Of a DNA stretch of 64,000 bases, positions 25,101 to 36,300 are shown in pieces. The notes beneath the pieces were generated by a model that worked only from the letters and a program-made list of their open reading frames with translations, was not told the origin of the DNA and did not search any database. How positions within the stretch are numbered: the first letter of the stretch is position 1; every line of letters starts with the position of its first letter. Source of the DNA: Nautilus pompilius (taxonomy: Eukaryota; Mollusca; Cephalopoda; Nautilida; Nautilidae); assembly GCA_018389105.1 (NCBI GenBank), contig JACATO010000049.1, positions 1,116,001 through 1,180,000 on the forward strand. Direction: 5' to 3'. The position numbers and the translations under genes are program-made.

Positions 25101-28100
25101 ACACAAGGTACTTTTTTACTGATTATAGTCCATCTTTTTCACTAGTTTATGACCTCATTTAGATAATGATCCAATCATGGAAGTAATGAAGCTAATTACC
25201 TTACTTGTAAGGTCACCAGAGAGTTAATTAATGATTCTTGTAGATGATATATTTATAATTATTTTCCCAACACAATATTAAACATGGGTTTTAAATAATA
25301 TGAGAAATTTTATGGCTTTCATTAGTTATTTTTCTTAAATATTCAAATTGTCTTCTTGATCAGACAATCAGACATTGGGCAGTAGATGCTGGCCATATGC
25401 AGTGTATCAGCTTGCCAAAGATAAGGTCCTGGTTTTGGTTCCCCTATTGCTGACTCGGTTTGGCAATCTACTGCAGCACGGTTTACTCCGTAATAGTGGA
25501 GTCACTTGAGTTTCCTCCAACAGCTAAACAGAGGAATTCTAGTGGTGCTTTTCTCGGGAGGTTCCACATCCTGACCACTGTCCAAGATGCCTGACTGTGA
25601 TATCCAGTCAACTCACCAAGGCTGATTCCAACACCACCTTCTAGCTTTCACCTCAGCCAGAACAGGGTTTGGAATAAAGACAGACTGGGCATGTAGAAAA
25701 ACCACTGCCACATCATCAAAAAACTAACTATTTTTTTCTTTCCTTCCTTCTGGATAAAACTGGATATTTTCTCACAGTTTGCTTTTTTTTTTGTCCCCCT
25801 CAGCAACATCAAACGATGACTACGTTTCTATTTTCTGTGGAAATTCTATACAACAGAGTCATTATCCAGGTAAAGCTACATCTAAGACCAAGGGAAGTAA
25901 CTCAGTTGATGAAACGGAAGATAAATCCAGAGACCGCAACAATTCGTTAAAGCTGGGAAATCTCGGTAAGTTGAAATACAAAGCAAAGTCACATGCAGCA
26001 CTAGAAGTAGCACATTGAATATATTTAAAATGATTTATTATAAGGGAAACAACTCAGATGAACGTCGTTTAAAATGTCATTTATAAAATTTACTGAAATG
26101 AAAAAGAATTCTAAGATGGCACAATATAATACAGCTTTTACAATTGAGAGACTAAAAAAGGTAATTTGATAAGTAATAACAACTCTTCTGCATATATTTA
26201 ATTCAGACCAAAAATAATATAGTTTATTTTAATTAACTTTTCTGCTCTTTAGAAATTTAATTCACTTTATACATCAACATTCAAAAATGATGCGTTTTGC
26301 AGTAGTTGTCGATGAGTTGGTTAGATTGTAAATTTTACATTGTCCCAAGATCAAAATTGATGGAAGATTTTCTTTTCTGGTTACTTTAAGCTGCAGCAAT
26401 GAAACGAACAAATTTATTTAGTTCATATCTCTTTTTAACCAAGTCTTTCTAAAACCTGAATCCTTAGTTTTCTTTATGTTGTACTTGACAATGAATGCAT
26501 TCAAATCATGGGCATGCAGACTGTTTTAAGAATATTTTTCTTTAAACCTACAGTATTGGAAATAATTATAAAAACACACCTAGAATATGCACAGATGAGT
26601 TATTACAACTGAGAAACATAAATACATACACAATATATTATTTTCAAAAATACACAAATACAAAATGAATACATTGTACATAAATTAGTGTTTGGTGAGT
26701 CTTATGTAGCACATGACTCTTGTTTTCATGTCCCTATGCAGGTTATCATTCTATGACTGTAAAATGTTGTTCCAATTATCTTTAGCACTTTACACAATTT
26801 ATCCATAGCATTGGTTGCTATTTGATTTTACATGTAGGTATGCTTAATGATGTTCATATCATGACTTTGTGAGTGTTACATCAGCCTCTTTAAGTTCCAG
26901 ACAGATTTTCACTACACTGGCAGTATGTTGAGATCACTGTCATCTTGGAAGATGAATCCCAGCCCAATGAGATGTCATCCTGAGGAAATGGCATAATGGA
27001 TGAGAATGCTATACCTGTCAGTAGTCAGTATAACTTTGATTTAATGCAAATCTCTTGACACCCTTGGCTGATATGCAGCCTCACATGTATTGATCTACCT
27101 CCATGCTTCGCTGTAGCTGTTGTACGCTATTATATTGCTCCCTAGTCCACCTTTGAAAAAACTGCTGTTGATTATTGCCAAGCAGTTCAAACTTGGATTC
27201 ATCTGTATAGAGCATCTTCTTCCAGGTTTGGTCATTCTGTTTCCTTTCTGCAATTTGGTTCCTTCTCCCCAGCAAATGTTTTGGGGCAGCTACACATCCA
27301 ATGAATACACTTCATGATAATGTGTATTTTACTGTTTTTGAAGGAATGTTAACACCCATACTTGTAGCTTGGTCATTTGAAAGATCTCTACTGGCCTGCT
27401 GTCTATCATACAGAGAACATATCCCCTGAGGCACTTAACATCACTTTTGAGGAGTTTGAACTTTCTACCTCGACCACATCTATTGTCAACAGTACAAGTT
27501 TTGCATATCCTCTTCAAAGTCCTTCAAACAGCTCCTTCTGAAAGATGATGTTCAGCTACAACCTGATAATGGAGTAGCCTTCACTAGCTAAGACTTATTT
27601 CTAGATGCTTTTCATATGATATTCTCTTCCCAGCAGCCATAGCACTCACCACACTACAAAGATATCATTGCCTATAATCTGAGGTGCTTTCTGATTACTT
27701 GCAAGACAACCAATTACAGTGTACCAAATCAACACATGACTCTACTGTAGAGCATTTCCTTTTTGCACATAAAATGCACATTATTTGTATTTTATACCCA
27801 GTTTTCCTTGGTTTCCATAATTATTTGTAAAACTGTATGTTACAAATGTCTTCTCATAAAGTCCTAAAAAAAGTTTTTAAAATTTATAAAAGCTTATAGA
27901 TACAAAACTGAAGAAACTTTGTATTTATTACCATGGGTTTCAGTGAGTTTTCTTTTGACTACAACAAATGAACTATATATAAATATATATTTTTGCATGA
28001 ATACCAATATTATTATTCTATTGAATGGAGTTTTACAGTTAGACAGGAAGTTTACAACTTGTATTTAGCCCCCCCCTGTTAAAGTTAAATGTGATTTTTG

Positions 28101-30179
28101 TTTTTTATGCATATTGAAAAAAACTACCCAGTAGATTGTATTTAAAAACAGTGTACAGTAATTCCTTTGCCAACTGATGGCTACAGAATGTGTTTTTGCA
28201 CTAACATAAGTAAAATTTAAGCAGAATTCTCCTGCCTTCTTGTTACTTCTTTCTAGAATTTTTGTCCTAATTTTCCTACTACTTTTTTACATCAGGTGAC
28301 ACCATCTGCAAGTTACTTCTCAGTAACACCCTTAAAACCTGTCTGAAACACCAAGTACAAACAGCTTCCAAGAAAGCATAAGTCATAAATTATATTCAAA
28401 GTTAAAACTTACTATGATATAAAATGTAAGTCACACTTTTCAGTTCCAAAATCTCACATATGGTCATTAGCATTTTAAAAGATTAGTGAAAAGTCAATGT
28501 TCTCTGCATTAAAATACCAGTCACAGTGCAGCAGTATCAAAATGGAAACTTCCTCCATAATCTTAATGAGTAAAACACTTTAAATAGTGATGCGTTGCTA
28601 TAACAATCTGTGATATGGTTTATGAGGTAAAATCTAATGACTTGCAGGAATGTTCTCTCTCTCTCTCAGCCTCCTCCAGCAATTATTGTTCTTACTGTCA
28701 TTCATTTCAAATGTATTTCTTAAGCAGATGAAGCTGACAATAAAGTATCTATGCTATCGTTTTCCAATTTTCCTTCCTTTCATCCAGTTTTTTTTTTTTA
28801 ACTTTCAATAGGGTTTGTGATTGGTGGTGCAGCAACTGCAATTATACTGGTGTTTATCATCTCCTTAATAACCATACTGGTCTACTGTAACTGGTAAGTG
28901 TGAGAAAATGACAGCCTTGTGTTTTTAGATGTGGTAATAATGTCCTCAGACCCACAACTACACTCAACAACTTGACATACAGAAAACATATTCAAACGTT
29001 TTAAGTTTACCAAAATTAGTAATATTGGTAGATTTTATTATAAAAGTTGTCTTTAGTTATGACCTAAGTTAAATTTGTTTGTTTATATACTGTAAATGAG
29101 TGAACCCTAACTTAGATTGGGTACCGCCTTGTTGTATATAAGCCGATGCTAGCTTGTACAGGGGTCACATCTACTTTCCACTAAAAACCATTAAAAAAAG
29201 AGATTAATAACTGATTTGTTCCAAAACACTCAAGGTTCATCTGTGTCAGTATGTGTGGTGTTCCTGGAAAATTTGTTTAAAACACACGGCATTTTTTCCT
29301 TCTTCTTCTGCATATTGTCATTCATATTTCCATAAATTTTTTTTTGTTATCCAAATTATTTTCAGGATGAGAAAGAAGAAAAAGCAAGCGAAGAAAATGG
29401 ATCTTTACTCACCAGCTGGCTTACGAAAAACAGATGACCTCTATGGCAGCTATGACTACAATGAAGATCACTACATATCGATAAGGCGGAGTCCAATGAA
29501 GGTGTCCACTTACAGTAACCTACAGGTCTTGGCGGACCAGAAGCTACGAGAAGCCTTTCAGCCAACAGAATACAAAGAGGATGTGAACGGTTCTCGAAGA
29601 TTCAGCGATCCCTTAACCCCTGCATCTCCTGAGGGAAGACGAGCAGGAATATTATCTAACTATCAGGGCAGCAACTATGCAAATGTCACATTTGTAAATC
29701 CTTCCAGCAGCAAACCACCAACACGAACAAAAAGTAAGAGCGTAAGCTTTTCCCAGCCTGTGGCCATGGTAACCCCATTGCATTCAGCATCTGAAGAGTC
29801 GGTAGAACATTCTGATAATGAAGATGGTGTTTGCCCTTTGGGTGACAGCAATTATAAGTTTAAGAGAGAATGTGAAAATACACACCCCAATTCTTACAGC
29901 AGAACTTGCACAGACATTGCACAACCAAGTTCTGTGGAGGATGAGGAGGCATCACTGTCAACATTCCTCCAGTGTGGAGATGCTTATCAACAGCAAAACA
30001 ATGAACCATGTGAACAGGCCACTCCAGTCAACAAGCTTTACCATGACAACCATAGGCAAATCTTGCAGAATCACTATAATTACAAAACTAAGTATGAACT
30101 AAATGAAAGACCACATAGCAAATGGAACGAAACACAAGACCATATAGTAGAAAATGACACATGTGCCAATGCAATATAG
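13059..30179 (+). CDS. SUEL/CUB-like transmembrane receptor, gene 1
   Basis: The joined exons 13059-13113, 24096-24452, 24546-24917, 25804-25965, 28812-28893 and 29366-30179 give 1842 nt, 613 residues plus stop. Every junction is GT-AG and phases are 1,1,1,1,2. Residues 1-19 are a signal peptide. Residues 32-135 form a SUEL lectin domain with ten cysteines (32, 41, 62, 76, 77, 84, 99, 105, 118, 135) and the YYG motif. Residues 138-275 are CUB-like (LSNMNYP, C-x-C, SCG). 276-315 is a polar linker, 316-342 a transmembrane helix followed by basic residues, and 344-613 a cytoplasmic tail rich in Tyr and Ser. SUEL domains bind rhamnose or galactose in egg lectins, latrophilins and EVA-1. The ligand here is unknown. 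The tail has Y392-S-N-L and Y447-A-N-V, both ITIM-like. Possible AATAAA signals are at 30743 and 31123. I infer a cell-surface adhesion or signalling receptor. It is not a clear orthologue of EVA-1, which has two SUEL domains. Confidence 0.85.
13636..13661. repeat. (CAGA)n microsatellite
   Basis: About six uninterrupted tetranucleotide copies followed by AAAAA. Confidence 0.9.
14823..14886. repeat. Two adjacent small hairpins
   Basis: TATCCATC / GATGGATA pair across a 6-nt loop (14823-14844). Then CAATCTTCTGAC / GTCAGAAGATTG pair perfectly across a 5-nt loop (14858-14886). No U-run typical of a bacterial terminator is relevant here; function is unknown. Confidence 0.8.
15954..16170. repeat. 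About 50-bp tandem repeat, 4+ copies
   Basis: The block (AG)TTTAG-AGTTA-AAGG-GACA followed by CATGACTTATA recurs with starts near 15954, 16004, 16053, 16101 and a partial copy at 16151. The copies differ by point changes and a 3-bp deletion, so this is an old minisatellite. Confidence 0.85.
17910..18447. mobile_element. hAT-type non-autonomous element (MITE)
   Basis: 538 bp with inverted ends CAGTGATGGAAACTGG on the left and CCATTTCCATCACTG on the right. Flanking 8-mers TTAGTACC (17902-17909) and GTAGTACC (18448-18455) agree at 7 of 8 positions. The CAGTGATGG-type end and 8-bp duplication are diagnostic of hAT elements. No transposase domain is recognisable inside, so it depended on an autonomous partner. 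It is inserted in gene 1 intron 1. Confidence 0.85.
24096..24452 (+). CDS. Gene 1 exon 2: SUEL lectin domain
   Basis: Acceptor TTATTTCCAG, donor CCAG|GTTTGT, phase 1 to phase 1. A single exon carries the whole SUEL domain, as its paralogous exon in gene 2 does. It contains the CC pair followed by D-C (residues 76, 77, 84), a C-x5-C pair (99, 105) and a final Y-D-C. One N-glycosylation sequon is at N66. Confidence 0.9.
24546..24917 (+). CDS. Gene 1 exon 3: CUB-like domain
   Basis: Acceptor TTTTAAACAG, donor AAAG|GTTAGC, phase 1 to phase 1, 372 nt. Features fitting a CUB fold are LSNMNYPSP early, paired cysteines NCSC, C-P-Q-Q-L-D-I-E-D with a later SCG, and a hydrophobic Q-R-G-F-V-W-L-Q-V strand at the end. 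The intron before it is only 93 bp. Gene 2 has no counterpart of this exon. Confidence 0.8.
25380..25690 (+). mobile_element. Possible tRNA-derived SINE
   Basis: A GC-richer patch inside intron 3 of gene 1. Near its start lie an A-box-like TATGCAGTGTATCAGCTTG and, about 30 nt on, AAGGTCCTGGTTTTGGTTCC, which resembles the B-box region of tRNA-derived SINEs with some decay. No clear tail or target-site duplication was found, so the call is tentative. Confidence 0.35.
25804..25965 (+). CDS. Gene 1 exon 4: CUB end and linker
   Basis: Acceptor CCCCCTCAG, donor CTCG|GTAAGT, phase 1 to phase 1. The first 14 codons finish the CUB-like domain (DDYVSIFCGN). The rest is a charged, S/T/N-rich juxtamembrane linker with an N-glycosylation sequon (N-N-S). 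Confidence 0.85.
26551..27835 (-). mobile_element. Tc1-type transposon, decayed
   Basis: 1285 bp with inverted ends CAGTATTGGAAATAATTATA on the left and, reading inward from the right, CAGTTTTACAAATAATTATG. TA lies on both sides (26549-26550 and 27836-27837). The ends, TA duplication and size fit Tc1. The transposase would be on the minus strand. It is inserted in gene 1 intron 4, antisense to the gene. Confidence 0.88.
27081..27517 (-). pseudogene. Tc1 transposase fragments
   Basis: Minus-strand pieces lie in different frames. 27329-27517 gives an N-terminal basic segment of HTH type. 27081-27275 gives KMLYTDESKFELLG, the usual Tc1 block around the first catalytic aspartate (DESKF). The downstream catalytic blocks are interrupted by stops, so no active enzyme is encoded. 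Confidence 0.75.
28812..28893 (+). CDS. Gene 1 exon 5: transmembrane helix
   Basis: Acceptor CTTTCAATAG, donor AACTG|GTAAGT, phase 1 to phase 2, 82 nt. It encodes a single hydrophobic helix beginning GFVIGGAATAII and ending LVYCNW. Its paralogue is the 85-nt exon of gene 2 at 43103-43187, which has the same phases. Confidence 0.9.
29366..30179 (+). CDS. Gene 1 exon 6: cytoplasmic tail
   Basis: Acceptor TTATTTTCAG, terminal coding exon ending in TAG. It starts with a stop-transfer cluster MRKKKKQAKK. The tail is Tyr-rich (LYGSYDYNEDHY) and contains STYSNL (Y392), SNYANV (Y447), a P-rich KPPTR stretch, S/T-P sites (PLTPASPEG) and an acidic EESVEHSDNEDG segment. No enzymatic domain is recognisable. 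I infer a docking tail for SH2 and adaptor proteins. Confidence 0.88.
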
Positions 30180-33100
30180 AAGCAAAACTGAATTGTAGTA
30201 GTTCAGATAATTATGGTCACAATAATCAACATTACATCATATATATATATATATTAAAATTTTTAAAAACTAGACCTTCATGGGTACTCATGAAAACACA
30301 TTTCCCTGTGTGGAAGTACGTTTTCTTCAGCTGCCTGAATTCCTTAAGATGGGCAAAATCCATGACTTCTTTTTTTATAAAATCATCAAATATAAAAAAA
30401 AAACAACTTTACCTTGATTTTAAACAGCAAAACCATGCAGGTGTATGGAACTTGATTAAATTATTAGTTATATTTGTTTTTTGCAGTGTGAGAACCACTC
30501 CTGATGTGTAAATTTAAGTTCATGGGAGCCATTGTTTCTGACCAAAGGGAATTATTTAACTTTGCCATGATGTTGACTGCTAACATAAATATCAGTGATA
30601 ACAATGATTGTAGGACTTTTCACAGAAATGTCTTAACAAAAAAAAAAAAAAGGGGAAAGGCTTACTCAGGATGGAAAAGGTAGCAATGACTTTTGTAATA
30701 CTTAAATTTTTACAAAAAAAAACTTAATATTACTATCACAATAATAAATATGAACAGATAACATACCCATGTAAAGAAATGATTTTTACACTGTTGAATG
30801 AATTAATCTAGTCTTTATATTGTATTTATTATCCCAAAATTGATTTTAAAAACTAAAACATATCAACAAATGATTAAGATATGTGATTATTGTACAATAG
30901 AACCTGTTTCTTGTTATACTGCTTTATATATATATATATACAAACACATATACATCTATTTTTAAAAAAATTATATGCATAATAGTTTTTAAATTAGACA
31001 GCATGCATGTGTCAAAATACTATATTTATTGTCTTTAACTTTTTCCAGCTGCAGTATTTCATTATTATTATTATTATCATCATCGTTCTTTTTTAATCTG
31101 TTGGAAATTATTGACAAATAGGAATAAAGATTACTGCGATTTAGAATCTGAAAGGTGATTTTTTCTCTTTAGAATAAAGGAATTTCAGCAACACTATTTT
31201 GAAAGAACTTTTAATGATGCATGTACTATTTAGTAATGGCATGTTATACACTTTAAAGGGAAAAAAAATGTATATAAAAGTTGGTTTTGAAATATTTTCA
31301 TAAATATTCCAAAAAGTAGAGAGAAAGTGAATTACCTAAGATTTAACATTTTTAAAAACTTCATCATCAAGTGCCATCCAATAATGATTTTCGCCCTCTT
31401 GCACTAAAATTATAGGTGTACCTATTGTTACTGGCATCTTCAGCTGGCACACTTGAAAACAGTGGAAAATAACTTTTACAGAGATTTTTCTGTCATTCTA
31501 CTAAACCAATTTTATTATAATCCTCATGTCAGAGCAAAGTGTCAACTGTTTTATCTACAAGTTGATGATATTACTGTTGTTTCATTTTTAATTTTGCCTT
31601 TTCACACACATGCAGCTGACTTCTGATATAAACTAATACAAACTATAAAGTAAAGGTGCAGTACTTTTTTTTTCTTAAAAGAATTTGAACTTCACAGATG
31701 AGATTATGGTGACAATAATAGTGTAAAGCTGCTGAACACAAAAGCATCCAGATATGCCAGTATTTCTGGGCATAACTAACCTCCATGCTCTTTCATAAAA
31801 TTCAGAAATAAATTACTTTAAAAGGGAATAAATTTATCCTGCAAGATAAGTTTGCCCACCCAAGTTTAGAAGACTGCCATAAGGTCAATGGCTGGGCAAA
31901 TAATCCTGCATTCAGGGCATCAGTTGAAAATTTGGGACATGATTGTGAGATCATCCTGTAAAGCACTACCAGATGTGTATGGATAATCTTTCATATTACC
32001 ACCATCATGTAGTAGGTCAGGCTAACCACGAGATATATGAACGACCCCCCCTGACAAAATAAAGGTCAATCCTTTGCTCTGGTCGTTCCTGCAGTTGCAG
32101 AGATGGTTTTCTCCAAATTAACCAGCATTCATGTTAGTACCAATTTTTTGTATTAAAAATTCTGAAATTGCAAAAACACACACATACACTTGTTAGCACA
32201 GAGTTCTTCATTTTTATATCTTTATATTCAACCTGGAAATTTCTGTATCTCTCAGCCCAGTGCCTACTAGATTAGCATCCTGTACAAACTGGTTATTTTA
32301 ACTTTCTTTTAATTAATGTTCAAAATATCAACAACAACTTATAAAACTTCTACCAAAATGTTAATGGCCTCAGTTCCCAACAATTTTTTTTAAAGTTCTG
32401 GTAAAAGGCAAATAAAAAATATAGTTCAGAGCAAGCAGACTCATATTTTGTTACATAATAGGTATTTTTCATTTTTTAATTGAAAATTTGTCATTGCCAA
32501 TAAAAATGAATTGTGATATTTCTTTCTCACAATTATGCTTATGGTTAAAAATACCAACAAGAACAACAAACAGCCCAGAGTATTTAACAAATGGAGCAAA
32601 AAGCACGACATCAGCCATTCCTTAACTGATAGGAAGAAAAGCTCGCACGCAAACTGGGATGGGAGTGCTCATAAAGTAACAGATATGTCCTTTCAACTAC
32701 ATGTTTACCATTGGAGGAGACAGCAAACATCCTAGAACAATATCATGGCATCACGTCAGCTGCATTGTGAGTAGAAAGGAAGAGAATCTATGGCAACGTT
32801 GAGCAAACATACCAACTCCCTCTGGTCCAATAACGCTGTCCTAAATGTGAACCCTTCTGCATAGCATACTGTTGCTTTTATGCTTATTTTTATGCAACCA
32901 ATACAATTTAATGCTGTTCTTTGTTTAAAATATTTAAGACTTGTGATTTAAACAAGACTCATAAACAGAAAAAACATCAAGAAATTATACCAAATATATA
33001 CATACACACATATATTTTTAAAAAGAGTTCAGTAGAATCTCTATGGTAGATAGCAAAAGTAAATTAACATAAATAGGTGGTTCAGATTGTTTGGTTTCCT

Positions 33101-33268
33101 TCCCAACTGACCTATGACCTTTTCTAAAGCAAGGAAATACATTATATCCACAGAAGCAAGACTTTTTTTCAAGTTCACATAACTTGCAGCTGGTAGGTAG
33201 TTTATTCTTTTTTGAAGTAGACTTTCAGGAACAAAGCAAAAAACCCCAACAGTCTGAACTTTTTAAAA
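30180..33268. other. Gene 1 3' UTR and intergenic spacer
   Basis: About 3.1 kb between the stop of gene 1 and the start of gene 2. AATAAA occurs at 30743, 31123 and 31173, any of which could end the gene 1 transcript. A (TA)n run lies near 30236-30255 and another near 30926-30940. No additional gene was seen. Confidence 0.5.
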
Positions 33269-33350
33269 ATGAAACGGATGAGAAAAACCAGCAGTATATT
33301 TGTTGTATACTTTCAAGTAGTTGCAGTTCTGGCGGTATCACCATTCAAAG
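33269..33350 (+). CDS. Gene 2 exon 1: signal peptide
   Basis: It starts MKRMRKTSSI, with a basic n-region followed by a hydrophobic FVVYFQVVAVLAV core. It ends in a phase-1 donor AAAG|GTAAGA. Context AAAAATGAAA surrounds the start. It ends in the same phase as exon 1 of gene 1. Confidence 0.8.
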
Positions 33351-36300
33351 GTAAGATAAAGATGCTATAATATTTTAGCATTTAACCCAAATACCAAAGT
33401 AAGGTGTTTAAGTCTTTTGTGTATATATATATATATTGCTGTTTGGTATTAGAAATTTAAACAAGATTTGACAATCTCTTAGACAAATTATTATATAAAG
33501 TTGTTTTCATCAGTAAATTGTTTGTCTTTCTTCTGTTCAGGGGGGCAGGAAATTTTAGCTAAGCTGCTGTGTATCAACAAATTTACCAGCTGATGTTCAA
33601 AACAGTCATAGCATTGCAATGTACATTAATTTTACCACCATTTTTTTAATTTAAGGCACTGAATTATCTGGAAACCACTTTGTATCAGATTATGCTACTC
33701 TTTAAGATCTTGCTTTCCTTTTTTTTTTTTTTATTTTAGTAACAGAAAGATAAATTATTGGAAAATTTTACCAGCTGTCATTGTTATTGTTATGACTACT
33801 TCTAAGGTGATGGAAAAAAGAGTCCTAAGTAACTCAGATTTATATAGTGTAAACTAGTTTTAAAATCAAATTAATAACCGTTTCTTTTCTCTGCAGTAAG
33901 TAGAAAGTCGAGGTAGCTTATTCTTTTCCTCTAAAGTACAAGGGATGTTTAGAAGGCCATCATTTTCCTACAATGGCTGCAGCCCTCACCGACCGACCGA
34001 GCAAGAGTGTGCCCATAAAATTTGTTATGGAGAATTAATGTACTTTGTGATGCTATAACCGACATCCTTGACCCGTACACTGTTGGAAAGAACGATTAAT
34101 TATTTTCACTCTATTTCGTTTTATTGCCGTTAACTTTTTAGCCTAACACCGTTTGTGGGTGGTTCTGTTACGCACGGGTAACGTGAGAAGACCGACACCG
34201 CACGTGGCATCGTTCTCAGTAATTAACTGTTTGACGGCCGGAATATTCCGCACACAATAAAAATCATTTTAAACAACGGGAAACCCCGTAAAATATATAA
34301 ATAATACCGAGGTGTGAGCCCGCATCTGTAACCTTTCGTCATATTTTAATATTAAAACGAGCGGCCATTTTGGATTTGGGGGGAAGATGGTTAAGGTGAA
34401 GCTTCTCATTTTCACTTCCAAATAATTCGTTCTAATATCATTAAATGATATTATAAAGATTCTGAAATATTTTCAAATATACAAATTAATTTAATAAGAT
34501 TAAATAAAAAAGCATATCTGCATTTATTTATCTAAGCAAAAAAAAAAACCCAAAAGTTACCGTTCTTTGTAGAGGGCACTGCGGTCTACTTTCGGTTTTT
34601 CTTCATATTTTTCACTATGATTTTTTGGAAATTCTTTTAGTTTTATTCCTTAATAAATTTGTAACCGCTAAAACTGTCTGTTAATTTTGTACCTTTCTCT
34701 TCCTTTTATTTCCACCTGAAATTAGAGGGGGATGTATGTAATTTTTTTTTGTTTTGTTTTACTGTACTCACGATTCGTGGCAGCCTGACCCGAAAAAAGG
34801 GTGGGTTCTTCTTTAACAAACGGTACCAGGTAGTGATGGTAACTCTGCTTCCAGACGGTGGCCGCCAGTACGTGGAAGTGAGCGCCTGCTACGGGACCTA
34901 CAGGAACTTCCTGGAGCTGGTGTGTCCGAAGAGCGGGAGGATCAGCGAGATAACGAGAATCCTGTTCGCCGCCAAAACGAGGGACCAGCAGTGCCCCGGC
35001 GTGGCGGACAGCAACAATTACAAGGAAGACTGCTGCCGGGTGGACGCCAGAGACTGTACAATTCCTTTGAGCAAGAATACTACTTTCTTCTACCGCCATT
35101 GCATAGGCAAACGTTACTGCCAGCTGCAGACCTGGTGGACTCCAGTGTCCGCGGACTGTGACAGGGTTACCTACCCTAGTTACACAAACTTCATGATCAT
35201 GGGATACTATTGCCATGGAAACCACTCTTGTAGGTTATTTTCTGTTGTTTTTGTTATTAAATTCTGATGTCAGTGTAATACATTTTAGCTAAAAAAAAAT
35301 AATTTTTTTTTAAAAATCTATCCTTGATTTTTTTAGTTGGACCCTTAATGTTTTTTGTTAAAGCTGCGTTTTCTAAGTTAATGCCTCATTATATGATCTG
35401 TACTGTTTTTTCTTTTTAAATAACTTTCCACTTTTTAATATTAAACTTCGTTTTCAGGAAACTCAAATCTGAAATTTAAACTTAATCTTGTGGTTTTTCT
35501 TACAACAATTTGAACTTACTGAAATTCTTTTAGAGACATTAAGAATAGGGCCTGGTAGCAGTAGTAGGGATAACTCCTCATTCAAGCCACTCTGACTGCG
35601 TTAAGGCACCAAGGGCTAAACTTTATCTCAGAAAGTGATGGGGGGGGTGAGACAAAGATGACCGATAGCATTTGTCCATTAATAATAATTGTCTATCATA
35701 TGAGCACTGCATATCAGTTATTGATTTGCATTATTATTATTAACCATCTGTATGATTGCTTTACCTGCAGTACTTGCTGTAATCTTTGATGCACACCTTC
35801 AATAGCATTTTGTTGCATTGTCACAGTCAAGCAAATCCCCCCCAAAAACTTATGCAACATTAATGAATGACAAGGAAATTTTGTGGTAATCTGCTTGGCT
35901 GTGATAAGCTACCTATATTTAAATATGAGATCTCTGTTAGTGTTGTAAATATTTATGTATGCACTATATCTTCGGCACTCAACCAGATCTCTGCCATCTT
36001 GGATGTTTTGAAATTGGGCTCCAGGATGGCAGAGTCTGGTATATGGTCACATCTCGAATATTTTGAACAGACATTTATGTATGCACTATATCTTCGGCAC
36101 TCAACCAGATCTCTGCCATCTTGGATGTTTTGAAATTGGGCTCCAGGATGACAGAGTCTGGTATATGGTCACATCTCGAATATTTTGAACAGACATGGCG
36201 ACCTTATTTAACAAAAGATGTTTCCATATTTAAACCAATTTAGAACATGCAAAAAGATTTTATAAATGTTAGATTTACTTGATTTGAATATCCAATTTTT

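Noticed and set aside
34741..34854. Upstream extension of the gene 2 lectin exon, or an acceptor at 34783
   Set aside because: An acceptor at 34783 gives the wrong phase with the signal-peptide exon. The extension lacks SUEL similarity. It is kept only as a possible alternative-promoter 5' end.
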